A stretch of DNA of 64,000 bases from Endomychus coccineus (GCA_958510875.1 OY294068.1:34328297-34392296), one strand, 5' to 3'. Positions 46,601-59,159 are shown, counted from the stretch's first letter. Made by a program: numbers and translations. The notes: generated from the letters alone by a model not told the origin.

Positions 46601-48683
46601 AAGTATATGTTACAATCAATGCTCCATAATATATATGACTGACCTATTACGATGTCGAGGGCGTAGTGTTCAATTCGAGTGGTTTTACTGTTCGCTGCTT
46701 CTTCCACATTCGTTTTATGATTGGCAAATGATGAAACTGATTTCCAACTGGATGGAAAGGAGTTCGGTAATATTCATCATAATTTCTTTGTCTAACAAAC
46801 AATTTGCAGCACTATTAAATTTCAAACCTAGTTCCATAAACACAAGATGAAGGGGTAAAACGTGAGATCTAGGGGATGTTCCATTAACTACCTTTTACAA
46901 GTTTTGAAAACGTCATCCAGAAAAGAACACAACAATTCAAGCTCCACAACTATTTAAGATGCATACATCAATTACATGTTGAGGGTATTGTGTTTGTACA
47001 CATGTTTTATGATTGAGAAGAATTTCAACTGGATGGAAAGAAGTTCGGTAATGTCCATAATTTATTTTATGCCTAACCAGCAATTTCCAGAACTATTGAA
47101 TTTCAAACCTAGTTCCATACGCACAAGATGAAGGGGTAAAACGTGAGATCTAGGGGATGTTCCAGTAACTACCTTTTACAACTTTGAAAACGTTATCCAG
47201 AAAAGAACACAACAATTCAAGCTCCACAACTATTTAAGATGCATACGTCAATTAGATGTTGAGGGTATTGTGTTTGTACACATGTTTTATGATGGAGAAG
47301 AATTTCAACTGGATGGAAAGAAGTTCGGTAATGTCCATAATTTATTTTATGCCTAACAAGCAATTTCCAGAAAGAACTATTGAATTTCAACCTAGTTCCA
47401 TGAACAAGATGAAGGGATAAAAGTGAGAGCTTTGAGATGTTCCAGTAATTATACTTTCAGTTCCTCCTAAGACAAATTCACAACTTTGAAAACGTCATTT
47501 AGAAAAAACTACCAATTCAAGCTCCACAACTATTTAAGATGCATAAATGAATTAGATGTTGAGGGTATTGTGTTTGTACAAACTCTACATGCATTTGAAC
47601 GGTTTTATGATGGAGAAGGATTTTAACTGGATGGAAAGAAGTTCGGTAATATCCATAATGTATTTTATGCCTAACAAGCAATTTCCAGAACTATTGAATT
47701 CCAAACCTAGTTCCATAAACAAGATGAAGGGATAAATGTGAGAGCTTGGCGACGTTGCAGTAACAATATACTTTCAGTTCCTCCTGAGACAAATTCACAA
47801 CTTTGAAAACGTCATTTAGGAAAAAACTGTACCAATTCAAGCTCCACAACTATTTGAGATACATACATCAATTAGATGTTGAGGGTATTGTGTTTGAACA
47901 AACTCGATATGCATTTGAACGGTTTTATGATGGACAATTTCAACTGGATGGAAAGGAGTTCGGTAATATCCATAATTTATTTTATGCCTAACAAGCAATT
48001 TCCAGAACTATTGAATTCCAAACTTAGTTCCATAAACAAGATGAAGGGATAAATGTGAGAACTTGGCGACGTTCCAGTAACAATATACTTTCAGTTCCTC
48101 CTAAGACAAATTCATAACTTTGAAAACGTAATTTAGAAAAAAACTACCAATTCAAAAGCTTCACAACTATTTAAGATGCATACATCAATTAGACGTTGAG
48201 GGTATTGTGATTGTACAAACTCGATATGCATTTGAACGGTTTTATCATGGACGATTTCAACTGGATGGAAAGGAGTTCGGTAATATCCATAATTTATTTT
48301 ATGCCTAACAAGCAATTTCCAGAACTATTGAATTCCGAACCTAGTTCCATTAACAAGATGAAGGGATAAATGTGAGAGGTTGGCGACGTTCCAGTAACAA
48401 TATACTTTCAGTTCTTCCTAAGACAAATTCACAACTTTGAAAACATCATTCAGAAAAAAATAGTAACAATTTAACCTCCACAACTATTTTAGATACATAC
48501 ACTAGTATGATTGACATGTGTCGAGGCATCGTTTGTTTGTATATGACATGGATATCTCAGGAGTTCGCATAGTTTTACTTTTTCCATAACCGATTTATGA
48601 TTAGCAAATGATAGTTTCAAGTGAATAGAAAGGATTACGGTAATATTCTTTGTTTCTTTCGAGTCTTAACCAGCAATTTCCAG
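43634..48683 (+). ncRNA. Candidate lncRNA, block C: 16 tandem exon-intron units
   Basis: About sixteen tandem units of about 280-350 bp. Each has an alpha intron (GTGAGATC...CTTTCAG, 38-40 nt), a larger exon-like part (from TTCCTCCTAAGACAA to GGAAAGGAGTTCG), a beta intron (GTAATATTCAT...TTTCCAG, nearly always 43 nt) and a part of about 50 bp (ACTATTGAATTTCAAACC... AAGATGAAGGGATAAAA). Alpha donors: 43634, 43920, 44272, 44554, 44868, 45180, 45510, 45860, 46188, 46523, 46862, 47143, 47423, 47738, 48055, 48372. Beta introns start at 43824, 44175, 44460, 44774, 45095, 45426, 45765, 46105, 46438, 46767, 47048, 47328, 47646, 47963, 48280 and 48640. All beta introns keep GT, AG and a CTAAC-like branch site. 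Seven alpha copies have lost the acceptor. No reading frame survives, and the minus-strand frames at 45291-45494 and 46303-46503 are copies of one arm. Confidence 0.65.
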
Positions 48684-48807
48684 CATTATTGAATTTCATA
48701 AATGGAAGTTTTTGAAGCAACACTGGCATCTATCGGTTTCCAATGCATTCACTCGCTATAAGATTTAAGCAGCAAGAAAAACAATCAACTAGGTAACTCC
48801 GATCTGG

Positions 48808-48841
48808 GTGAGTAACAGCATGGATAATCGTGTGTTTTCAG
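48808..48841 (+). other. Last micro-intron of the array
   Basis: GTGAGTAACAGC...GTGTTTTCAG, 34 nt, the final member downstream of block C. After it comes a long unbroken AT-rich stretch, which would be a terminal exon or the end of the locus. Confidence 0.45.
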
Positions 48842-51800
48842 TTGTATTTTATAATCGGCGAAGGTGTATTGATGTTAACACACGCATAGGAGGTTGGCTC
48901 ATAAGAAGCTTGTTTAAAACGCTTTATTTATTCTCTGGAAAATTAATACTTTACATGAAGTTTCTAATTATATAACTAACCTTTGAAACCACTGCAATGA
49001 TGTTTGGTTGTTAGATTATTAATCTGAGAATGGATGTTACTGTCCAGCTTTTGTAATATGTGAATGAATTCTTAAACAAGAATGAAGATTGTACTTTGAT
49101 ATAATTCTTTATTCTCCTGTAATGATATTTTAACCAAAGGTCCCAAGTAGTTATTTTATTCTATTCATTGTACATATTGACTACTAAAATATGTTCATGT
49201 ATTTATATTATTCATGTTGAATTTATATCAATGTTTTGTACCTAATCCAGTAGCTATAACAATTACTAAGTCTTTCAGTAACAAACCAATTTTTGCTGTT
49301 ACACAGCTTATTATATCGATGTTTATGCTTATGTCATGAGTAGGATAAGTGTAATGAATTATTTTCTGTATTCAATAGAATAACCATATTGTCCACTCAC
49401 TTGGTGCTATTTAGCTAATAGTTTTCGAATATTGTTAAGCATGACTTATAATTGATAGCTTAGTTCTTGAAAATCAACTTGTAACGATGCTTTTGCACAT
49501 TATTTTTTGGTTCATTTCAAAGTAGTTTGGTATAGTTTACAACACCGAATTTTAACAACCTAAATGTGACTTGGGTGTCGTGCTTTACGTGTTTCTCCAG
49601 GACTTCAAGATTACAACTCTTCAGTAAGTAGAAATTTAAGGAATCCGGCTTAAATTCATGAAGACATAAATATTGTGTTTGTGCATCTGCAGTGAAGTGT
49701 ACGATTTCTTTGTGCAGTAATATTTTAGAATAAGCTAAGGTGATGTCAGCACCACATGCTGATATAGCAAATGGTACCTTTTTGTTTTTGGGTGTAGTAT
49801 TCTTAGCTTGATGTTTGTAACCAAATTTCCTACAATATGTTCACCTAACTGTTTGTTTATCCATTTCTTCTGTTGATATTAATTTGAATAATATTGAATA
49901 GGTGTAGTTTTGGACAATGATTTCATGTACACATTTTTGTAATTCATAGCAGTTACTTACTAATTGTAGAAGCTCATTTTAATAATTAGTATTGATGTTT
50001 AGTACAATAATGCTGAATTTTCTGTTGAAATGTTGCCACATATCATTTAATAGTCTAACTATCTGCTTTTTGGTAATTTCATGTCTTGAGGCAACATTTT
50101 CTATATGCTGTTGGTGCATCTGTTGGTGTTGCTCTTAGATAGGAAATGAAGAATGTAGTTTGGATGGCACTTTTGTATATATTGTACTTGGTTTTCTCAT
50201 CACCGTTGGAAGTAACAATAATTTTCCAGAAGCTTGACTGACACAAATTAAAGCATGGCACTGCAAGTAATACTGAATGAAATTGAAGTTCACACTTGAA
50301 TAATAAACATCTTGAGGCGTTCACTGGGACAAAGGAACTTTAGTAAGTACTTTAAATTAACCTGTTTCAAATTTGATGTTTAGGATGTCATTGTCCCACC
50401 TCAAGCAAATAAGCATTACTGTGAAAGTCTCGAATCTGTTAGTTCAGTTTTTCAGAATAACTTGATTTACATATGAATTTTCTGATTTTACATGGCCATT
50501 CAAGCTTTCTTTTTGCGTTTTTGAAAAATCTCGCAATTTGCACTTTTGCTGCTTTCCCTGAGATGGGACGAAATTCCAATATAAGTGCAAGTCAAATTTG
50601 TCTTGTTTTTGTGCAGATGTCTTTGCTAAACACAACTAAACTTGCTACTGATATTTAATTTTTGTGTTTTTGTGCAGATGTCTTTGCTAAACACAACTAA
50701 ACTTGCAACTGATATTAATTTTTGATGCACACAACTAGCATTCATTTCTTTAAATCTGCTACACTAGATCTCTTAATTCCACTGATTCTTTCTTACCTAT
50801 TAGCATTTTGAATACCTAATGTACCTTTTTTTACTAATCGATATGACTTCAATTTAACCAGTATCTATTATGTAAGTTGTTGATTTTGGATATGCTTTTT
50901 TGCAGTTGTTTGGCTTTGATCAATCCCTAAAACAATGAGCATATGTTGTATTTTATTTCTGCTACTACTTTGTCTACTTACTCAATATCTATTACCTACA
51001 TTTTCTTGCTCACCAAGTATATCGGTTTGTTAAATTCCTAAGGTAATAAATGTATGAATGATTTTGCAAACTTAACACTATCTATTTGTTTGATTAGTTC
51101 TATGTTGTTTTCTTTGAAAAGAATTGGTACAATTTTATTGATGTTGCTGAACTTCTTGAATTTTTGCAAATAACCCATATTTTAGAGTTATTTATTACCC
51201 TAAATTATACTTTCATTTTAGTGTATCTGGTAATTGTCTAATGAATTATTGGTTTTTATTCATAAATTAAAACAGAAGTTTAGCATGTTTGCATGATTTT
51301 TTTTAACAAACATACCTACTTGAAATTTCCAGGTCTAATTCTCAAATTATTAACACTTGATATGTTTTATAGATTTTGTTTTAGATTTGTTGAATCTTTT
51401 TGATATTTATTTTTGTGTATGTTTGTTTAACTGAATCTACCTAATTCTGAGTTATGATCAGGGTTCATTTGAATTCATAATGCTACTGATTGAATTCATC
51501 TAAATCTTATTAATTATTATTGGCCATATTTATTTTTGTATTTTGACTTTCTAGTTATTTAAAAGACTTTAGAGACTAATAGCTAATAGTTCGATCCTTT
51601 GAATTGATTGAGATTGTTGAGCCTGCATGTATTCTTTAAATTCGTATTTTTGTTTTCTTTAAACATCAATCACAAATTGTTCACTCTAATTTGTAAAATA
51701 GTTTATTTCATCTTAATAAAATGTTTATATCTTGACTAATTCAATTTTATATCTGAGGTTGTTGCTTATAAAATGAATTCCCAATTTACAATCTTGTTTG

Positions 51801-52640
51801 AAATTTCACTTTGGTCTGCAATTGTTTGTGCTTGTTAATTAAGTAGCTAATATTGACTTGACTACTTCTAAATTCGTCTTGACTGTTTCTATGTTTAATA
51901 TCAAAAATGCCAATTGTATATTTTGCACATTTTGCTTCTAAAAGCGATAGCTTCCGTTATCGATAGTTGAGAATATGCACACTTCTACAAGGACAATGAT
52001 GGCTAGACTTTTAGAAGGCTGTTTTCAGCATAACATCACAATAACATGCTCTGATTACCACTTCATAGCTTATGCTCTTCTAATATGTTCTATTTTTACC
52101 TAGTGTTTTTAGTTTATTTTATGGTATTTTTGTTTAATATAATATACTTTACATTTTTCCTTCACTAATAATCATGATTCCGCAGTATTTATGTTTCTAA
52201 TATTGTGGACATACCGCTTTACTATATTGAAACCTTTCTTTAGTTGTTCACATTATATTTGTGACTGTTTTTACACTGTAATTGCCTAATTATCATCTTG
52301 CAATGAAATATGGCTGTATTGACTGACTTAGTTTGAATTTGAGAAGTGATTTTTATTTAATGTAGGCTTGTTCTCTGTGGGAATGTGAATTCTTGACTTA
52401 GTATTTGTATTAATGTTGATTGTATTCGAAAAATATACACCGTCACTGTCATATGTCTTCCAATCACTTCATCTTCATAGTTGATAGTTTACATTGTTTT
52501 TGGTTAGGTGGAGATATTTTTAGTGCATTGTATGAACAATTCTTAGCTGAAGATTTTTATAACATTAGTTCTTGAATTGCTGAGTTAGTAAGGTTAAATG
52601 TATGGTTTTCCACAGTATGAAGTTGACTGTCGTCTCCTGT
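48842..52640. other. AT-rich, no gene; 61-bp duplication
   Basis: T-rich on the + strand, with no open frame of interest and no array. A 61-bp direct duplication (GTGCAGATGTCTTTGC at 50611 and 50672) is the only repeat I noted. It could be the 3' exon of the array transcript. Confidence 0.45.
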
Positions 52641-52677
52641 AGAACCCTGGCATCTTCGAGGCAGTTATATAGAGGTA

Positions 52678-53300
52678 CTAATCTTCCAACCATCGACATT
52701 TTGGACATGGCTTGTTATCTGAGAAACTGACGTAAGCAATGAAGAACCGCTACGAAAAGGATCTATTGAGAAGCCATGAAGCTGATTGGAAGTAGAACCG
52801 AGACACCCATCGTGGAAATACTATGGAAAAGAAGTACCTTCCAACCATCGAAATTTTGGACATGGCTTGTTGAAATCTGAGAAACAGGAAGAAAATCGAT
52901 GAACATCCGCTATGAAAACTATCTACGTAGATTCTATGAAGATGATAGAAACAGGAGCCGTAACTCACATCATGGAATTGGAACTACTTTGGAAAAGAGA
53001 GAGCAGAGAAGACCTGGGAATCAGCATTATAGAAATAGGTTCAAGAAAGATGCCACAACCACATTTGGAGATGCATCCATGGAACAGACTTACTGGGAAG
53101 CTGTACGGGAGTGGACCTACGCCAGAGTTAGGAAACTTTTTTTGTATGAGGTATGTATGGATAAACGGATAAGCAGTATTTGCAGAGGCCACGATGAAGG
53201 ATGATATCTACAACCATATTTGGAGATGCATCCATGGAACAGACTTGCTGGAAAGCTGTACGGGAGTGGACCTACGCCACACTCCGATTGATTATTATAA
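52678..53300 (+). repeat. Two tandem duplications of about 154 bp
   Basis: CTTCCAACCATCGA and its downstream text recur at about 52682 and 52838 (offset about 156 bp). TTTGGAGATGCATCCATGGA recurs at about 53062 and 53216 (offset about 154 bp). The + strand is purine-rich (GAAGA, GGAA). Frames at 52899-53204, 52912-53172 and 53201-53461 run through the repeats and are not conserved with one another, so I do not call them. Confidence 0.7.
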
Positions 53301-53579
53301 GCTGTACTAAAACGGAGCTGCCCACTTCAGCTTGGGATTTGTCTAGGAGAAGACCAAAGAAGAAACCAAATACGTTATGGGGAATACTACAAAGCAATAA
53401 AGATGATGAAGACTACGGAACTGGATCAAGGCCTAGGTATGGTCGAGTCATATTTGGATAGTCCAGAATGGAGATGATCGTTATGGGGGAGTTTTATTGA
53501 AATGAAGACATGTCTGGAGAATCGAGTGGACCAAAGAAAAAGATTACCCATATTCACAAGGTACGAGACTGGGACGTTG

Positions 53580-54500
53580 TAGAGAAGACCACAAAACGAT
53601 GAAGATTATGGAACCCGATCTTCCTTGAAGAATGGATGGACTCCACTAGAATCGGAATAACCTTCGGGGAATCGATATCAGAGATGAAGACTACCCGTTT
53701 CACATATACAATACTGGAAGATTATGGAGAAGACGAAGCGATGAAGAATGTGGGAACAGGATCCAAGAAGCACACTGGGAGAGGCGGTTAACGCAAAATG
53801 GGCGAGTTGTATTTGGAAAGTTCAGAATGAAGACGACTACTGTTATGGATAAGCTTCTACCCATATACAAGACTGGAATGTTATGAGAAGACCACAAAAC
53901 GATGAAGATTATGGGACCCGGTCTTCCTTGAAGAATCCAGAATGAAGAACGGATGAACTTCACTAGAATCGGAATAACCATGGAGAATCAATATCAAAGA
54001 TGAAGACTACCCGTTTCACATAGTACGATACTGGGAGATTATGGAGAAGACCACGAAGCGATGAAGAATGCGGGAACATGATCCAAGAAGCACACTGGGT
54101 GACGGTCGGCGCAAAATGGGCGAGTTGTATTTGGAAAGTTCGGAATGAATACGACTACTGTTATGGATGAGCTTCTACCCATATACAAGACTAGGATGTT
54201 ATGAGAAGACCACAAAACGATGAAGATTATTGGGACCCGATCTTCCTTGAAGAATCCAGAATGAAGAATGGATCGACGTCACTAGAATCGGAATAACCTT
54301 GGGGAATCAATATCAAAGATGAAGACTAGCCGTTTCACATAGTACGATACTGGGAGATTATGGAGAAGACCACGAAGCAATGAAGAATGCGGGAACAGGA
54401 TCCAAGAAGCACACTGGAGGAGACGGTTGACGGTCAAGTTGTATTTGGAAAGTCCAGAATGATGACGACTACTGTTACGGATGAGCTTCAATGAAAGGAA
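53580..54500 (+). repeat. Tandem repeat of about 310 bp, three copies
   Basis: CACAAAACGATGAAGATTAT followed by GGACCCG and CTTCCTTGAAGAA recurs at about 53590, 53893 and 54212. Each unit also has AAGCACACTGG, GGGCGAGTTGTATTTGGAAAG and GGGAGATTATGGAGAAGACC. The copies differ by indels and point changes. Minus-strand frames at 53700-53981 and 54282-54560 are the same repeat. Confidence 0.8.
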
Positions 54501-55602
54501 ACTGCTAGCGCCAGAGAAGTTGACCAGACGAGTGAGGAAAGAAGCAAGAATCATCCCCATAGGAGTGTGGTGAAGAAGTAGAAGTGCCTAGTGCCAGTGG
54601 ACACGGCGATGCGAGGAGTGGAACCGGGAACTACATTACAGAAGCAGCCAATGGGGATGCCAGACGTGGAAGATTCATTCATATTCCAATCGACCAGATG
54701 TGCTAGTAACTATATGGGTCCAAGCTGAAAACTGATGCCATTTGAGTGGAATTTCCTGGGAAACCAACAGTGCCAGGATCGATCCGAATTGGGAAGCTTA
54801 CCGCCAACATTTACCAGAAAGAAATCAACTGTATTGTCTGGTAAGTAGTACTAATCATGAATATTTCAGGTATTAGCGTGGGACAGACATCGAGTAGAGA
54901 AGAGTTTGAAAGAACAGAAAATGTAAATTTGAACGTCATCAATGTTACAAGCATGTGCTTAAGAAAATTCGTGACAACATTACGGATTCATCATAATAAC
55001 ACTCATTGAACCGAATTGTTCAGAAGAAGCGCAACGTCTAAGAGCAAGGAAAATCGTCGAATGGTTTACAGGTAAGTCTGTTTTTTCTCCGTTAATTTAA
55101 TTGCACACTTGATTTGATAGTGAAAAACTAATTCTGGTAATTGAAGTGAAATGTTGAACATTTCACTTCAGCTTATTCATTTGACGTTATTTGACACGTC
55201 AAAAAAAAAGCTAGAATGAATGATTCAGAAAAAAGTAACTTTATGTGCTTTATAGCTACCTCCTCGGTCACTTCCCAAATATTTTCCAACTCTATAGGAC
55301 AATTGCCTGAACATTTTGGTCCAAATGCGCTCAACTTACGGCATTCATTGTTTGATTTATTCAAACATCTAAGTCTATCAGTCAGTCAGTCAGTATAACA
55401 TGCCTCATCATCTTTCTCTCCATACCAATATTCGACTATCACACGTATACAAACGAAATATTGACTCGTTACGTCAGAAAAGAGATTCCTCCTGTCTGGA
55501 AAATTCCATTGACTGTTGTCAATCGCTGCTTCCGTGTAGCCAAAGCCCTCTATACTTCAAGGCTTACCGGCTAGAAAGTGACGTCACAAGCCAGAGATTA
55601 TA
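54501..55602. other. No recognisable gene; two donor-like sites and short hairpins
   Basis: Holds a possible 29-nt intron (54841-54869, GTAAGTAGTACTAATCATGA then ATATTTCAG) and a strong donor GTAAGTCTG at 55072. A perfect 29-nt palindrome (14-bp arms, TGAAGTGAAATGTT) lies at 55142-55170. Another inverted pair, TTGACGT/ACGTCAA, spans 55181-55202. Frames at 55173-55364, 55216-55398 and 55400-55603 are unconvincing. Confidence 0.4.
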
Positions 55603-56288
55603 GGTGTTTTTTCTTGGATGAACCGCATTGAACCTTATTTTCAAACCGTATTCGATATGACGTAGTGAATAATGTCTTACAAGAAAATAAACCGTTTTGA
55701 AACGTCATTGGTCACCATAATAATTATTGTTCATATTAATCGGCCCTAACTATAATTATAAAATTGAAAATGAATTTGCATGATATTCCAATTTTGGTTG
55801 ATGATCGACAAATTAACGTATTACTTCTGATAAATCAGTTGCAGTTAGCAGAAGAGAGTATCTCATGAATTAATTATTTTCCACAATTATCAACATTCAA
55901 AGATTGATAATTTTGCCGAATAATGGGTGGATAATTATCTGGATTATAATTTTTTCCAGTTGTTTAGGTTCCAGAAACAGGCTAAGAGATTTACTCTCTC
56001 GGATAGATGACCCCTTGTTGAATGTTCCTCATAATGGAGGTTATCATACCCATTAACAAAGGAAATTGTTGATGTTCAGTATTCTCTTCTGTGAAACATC
56101 TGTCAAAAAATTGTCAATGGTCGAATGATCTGACATTTCCCCTCTCTTGTATTGCTTTTGGATTTCGAACCGTTGTTAGGAATGCATTCAAATTAGATTG
56201 AACCGCATTCAACGCTGACGTTACTGGTTCGACAAGAAAATGTTTGATTTCAAAGCGCATTGAACACGGTTCTTCAAGAAAAAACAGC
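55603..56288. mobile_element. MITE, GNTGTTTTTTCTTG ends, TTATA target duplication
   Basis: Left end GGTGTTTTTTCTTGGATGAA and right end complementary to GCTGTTTTTTCTTGAAGAAC, continuing through CCGCATTGAA / CCGTGTTCAA. TTATA is present on both sides (55598-55602 and 56289-56293). 686 bp, non-coding. Superfamily unknown to me. Confidence 0.8.
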
Positions 56289-57130
56289 TTATATTATTGC
56301 TGGTCACCCGTACGTTACGGCTAAATGATTCTAGTTTTAGACATATAAGGACTCGCTGTTTAAACTGGGTTGTCAGACATGAACGGTCTTAAGCATAAGT
56401 TGCGACTATCGTATTCCCCATGTGTGACTTGCAACATATTTAGCCAACATGTGCAAGCAATTCTTTCAGAAATATTTTTCAATGAAAATTTTCGGAGATT
56501 AAAAATCTATCCAGTTCAATTGTTGACAAGCGTATTTTTAAAACAAACGAAACATAGAGCCAAGCTTTATAATTTAAAGTTGATACAAATTCCATGTTTC
56601 AGGATGTCTTCTGGGATCAAATGTTTTAATGGCCCCAAGAGTGAGTCTGTAGAAGCATTACCAGTGGACGCGGAAAACTTGGGCGTCGTGGGTTGATTAA
56701 ACCTAGATTGACCTTTTCTTTTAAACGTCTACCGACGCCTCTTTGCTTTCTGTTGCTGAGTACTTAGAGATGAACTGGATGAACTCGTCGAGTTGAACAC
56801 TAATGATTACCCAAAATCGGGAAAAGCTTCCCGATAGTTTTGAGATGGTGGCATCTGTAGACCATTCGGCCAAAAGAGCCAACAAAAACATATATTAACC
56901 ACGAGAAAAGGAATATGTGCTATCATGATATCTGTTTTGATGACTTTGCAAGAGTTTGCTGTCATCCTTGATATTTTCATCTCTGCCAACAAAGCACTTA
57001 GCATCTGGCTTTTCTCAGAGAATGACTCGTGAAGTAACAGCATAACTCATGAACCAAGATGCTTCGGATGAAGAAAAAAGTTGAAGGAACTAAGCCACTT
57101 TTCAGCTTGTCCATTTTAAGAATATCGATT
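56289..57130. other. No recognisable gene
   Basis: A 108-codon + frame at 56370-56696 has no recognisable motif. An acceptor-like TTTCAG at about 56601 lies inside it, so it may be part of a spliced transcript from the donor at 55072, but this is weak. Confidence 0.35.
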
Positions 57131-57149
57131 CAAAATAATTGAGAATGTC

Positions 57150-58400
57150 ATGAGGAAATTGGAAGAAGACTTGACGGACTTGAACTGGAGAAGTTGTAAC
57201 GAGCCCTCGTAACTGGCGGAACGGCATCGACGATTACAGAAGAAATGATTGGGAGGACTGATTGAACGAATCAACGGGCACTGGAAGAAGTATGAGGGCA
57301 GATTAGAGAGAACCTTGGAGAGGAGAACTTTGTAGTCTGTGTAGTCTGGAAAATGGATAGAAATTTGAAAAAATCAAGCCCTATGAACGATTGCAGAAGC
57401 TGGGAAGAAGGGTTGATGTTTTGAAGAGCACTGGCAGCAGCAATGCAGAAGTCTGACTGGAAGAAGCAATCGAGGAGTGGAAGAAGATCTCTATGAACAC
57501 TGGAAGAAGCGACGGAGAAAACTGACTGGAAGAAGCGACGGAGAAGACTGAATGGAAGAAGCTACGGAGAAGACTGACTGGAAGAAGCTACGGAGAAGAC
57601 TGACTGGAAGAAGCTACGGAGAAGACTGACTGGAAGAAGCGACAGAGAAGACTGACTAGAAGAACTGACGGAGAAGACTGACTTGAAGAAGTAATAGAGG
57701 AGGCTAATTGGAAGGACATCTCAACGAATACTAGACGAAGCTGCGGAAGGTTGACAGAGAAGATTTCAAGAAGCAATGGGGCGGAAATCTGACTGGAAGA
57801 TCCCAAGAAGCAATGGACGAGGCTGATTGGAAGATCTCAACGATTACTGGAAGAAGCAATGGAGAAGACCGACTCGAGGAAGATTTCAAGAAACAAAAAA
57901 CTGACAGGAAGAACTGAATAAGCAATTGTCGAGGCTGATTGGAAGAAGATCTAAACGAATACTAGAGAAGAAGCAACGAAGAAGACTAACTTGAAGAAGA
58001 TTTCAAAAAGCAAACAACTAGCTGGGGGAGAAGCAATGGTCGATGCTGATTAGAAGAAGATCTCAACGAATACTGGAAGAAGCAATGGAGAAGACTGACT
58101 GGAAAGACGATCCCAAGAAGCAATGGAGGAGGCTGATTGAGAAGAGCTCTACCAATTCTAGAAGATTCGATGAAGACCTTGAGGAAGCAAAAAAAGAAGA
58201 TTGAAGAACTGAAAGGAGCAGCGTGGAAATCCAACAAAAAATATCTTCAGAAGGAACTGTCTAAGAATACTAGAAGAGTCGTGGCGACTGACTGGATAAA
58301 TGTCTCTGGAAATCTTTAACAGAAGGATTTTTAAAGAACCCAGAGACAAAAAGGCGCGAATGAGAAAATTAAAAAGAAGATCCAAGAAGCAATAGAGGAC
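57150..58400 (+). repeat. Purine-rich minisatellite, 26-bp core
   Basis: The core GAAGACTGACTGGAAGAAGC with TACGGA (26 bp) is repeated several times in near-perfect form at about 57500-57660. It is surrounded by diverged versions (GAAGAAGCAATGG, GATCTCAACGAATACTGG) over about 1.2 kb. The + strand is strongly purine-rich. Ser-rich minus-strand frames at 57588-58406 come from translating this repeat and are not genes. Confidence 0.85.
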
Positions 58401-58622
58401 ACCCACTTAAACACTTCGGTCACTATGAGAAGTTTTTGCCAAACATGACAATAATGTCGAAGGAAAGAACAGCGAACATCGGAAGTTGAATTTGTCTTTT
58501 ACCGCGATGCAGATCCCTCGACTGGATATGATCAGAATAATGTGACTCACCGTCGGCGAAACGATCTTAAACGACGAAATCAAGATTATGGTTGAGATGA
58601 GTTATTAGCATTGAAACCTTTG

Positions 58623-58678
58623 GTAAGTGTGACTTTGTAGTTGTTTTACTGGATTTTTAATGATTAAATTGGTTTTAG
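58623..58678 (+). other. Candidate 56-nt intron
   Basis: GTAAGTGTGA ... TAATGATTAAATTGGTTTTAG, with good donor and acceptor and a TTTTTAAT branch-like site. It follows the purine-rich block on the + strand, supporting + strand transcription there. Confidence 0.5.
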
Positions 58679-59159
58679 GAACGACTTGACCGGCAAATGG
58701 TCCGTTTGAACAGGATTGTGGGAATCGAAACTACTAATTGTTTATTAAAAAAGAGTGCGTCGAGAAAATCAATTCTGGCGATTTAGAAGATCTGCGCGCG
58801 AGAGGAATTGCCGTTTTAATAACTTATGTAGGAGAAAAAGAGATGGTACGTTTTCAAATATAGGCATAAATCGGGAGAAAATGTCGCGAATATGCTGAAA
58901 TGTGGGAAGAAAGAACTCGTCAGTTTAGAGTAATAATGGAATTTGTAGCTCTCAGTGAAGTACTTGACATTTATTTGTTCGTGAATTCAGATCAGAATCA
59001 CGTATTTACGCCTAAACAATCGACTTTGAACGTGAACATCAAAAACCTCACCTCGTAATTGAATGTTTGAATATTTTGGTATAAATACAAATTTTGGATG
59101 CCATTTTTGACTGTTCCTGCATCGAAAACATTCTGACACTCTTAAATCGTTCTATAATT

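Noticed and set aside
37500..48700. CRISPR-like array
   Set aside because: Repeats are long and diverged with no short repeat-spacer rhythm, and the genome is eukaryotic.
36113..48841. Micro-introns as carriers of snoRNAs
   Set aside because: At 34-49 nt they are too short to hold a box C/D or H/ACA snoRNA, and paired boxes are not seen consistently in the longer parts.
52899..53461. Overlapping + strand frames of 86-101 codons
   Set aside because: They lie in tandem duplications whose copies are not kept in the same frame, and they lack any recognisable motif.
57588..58406. Ser/Leu-rich minus-strand frames
   Set aside because: They are translations of the purine-rich minisatellite in the antisense direction.
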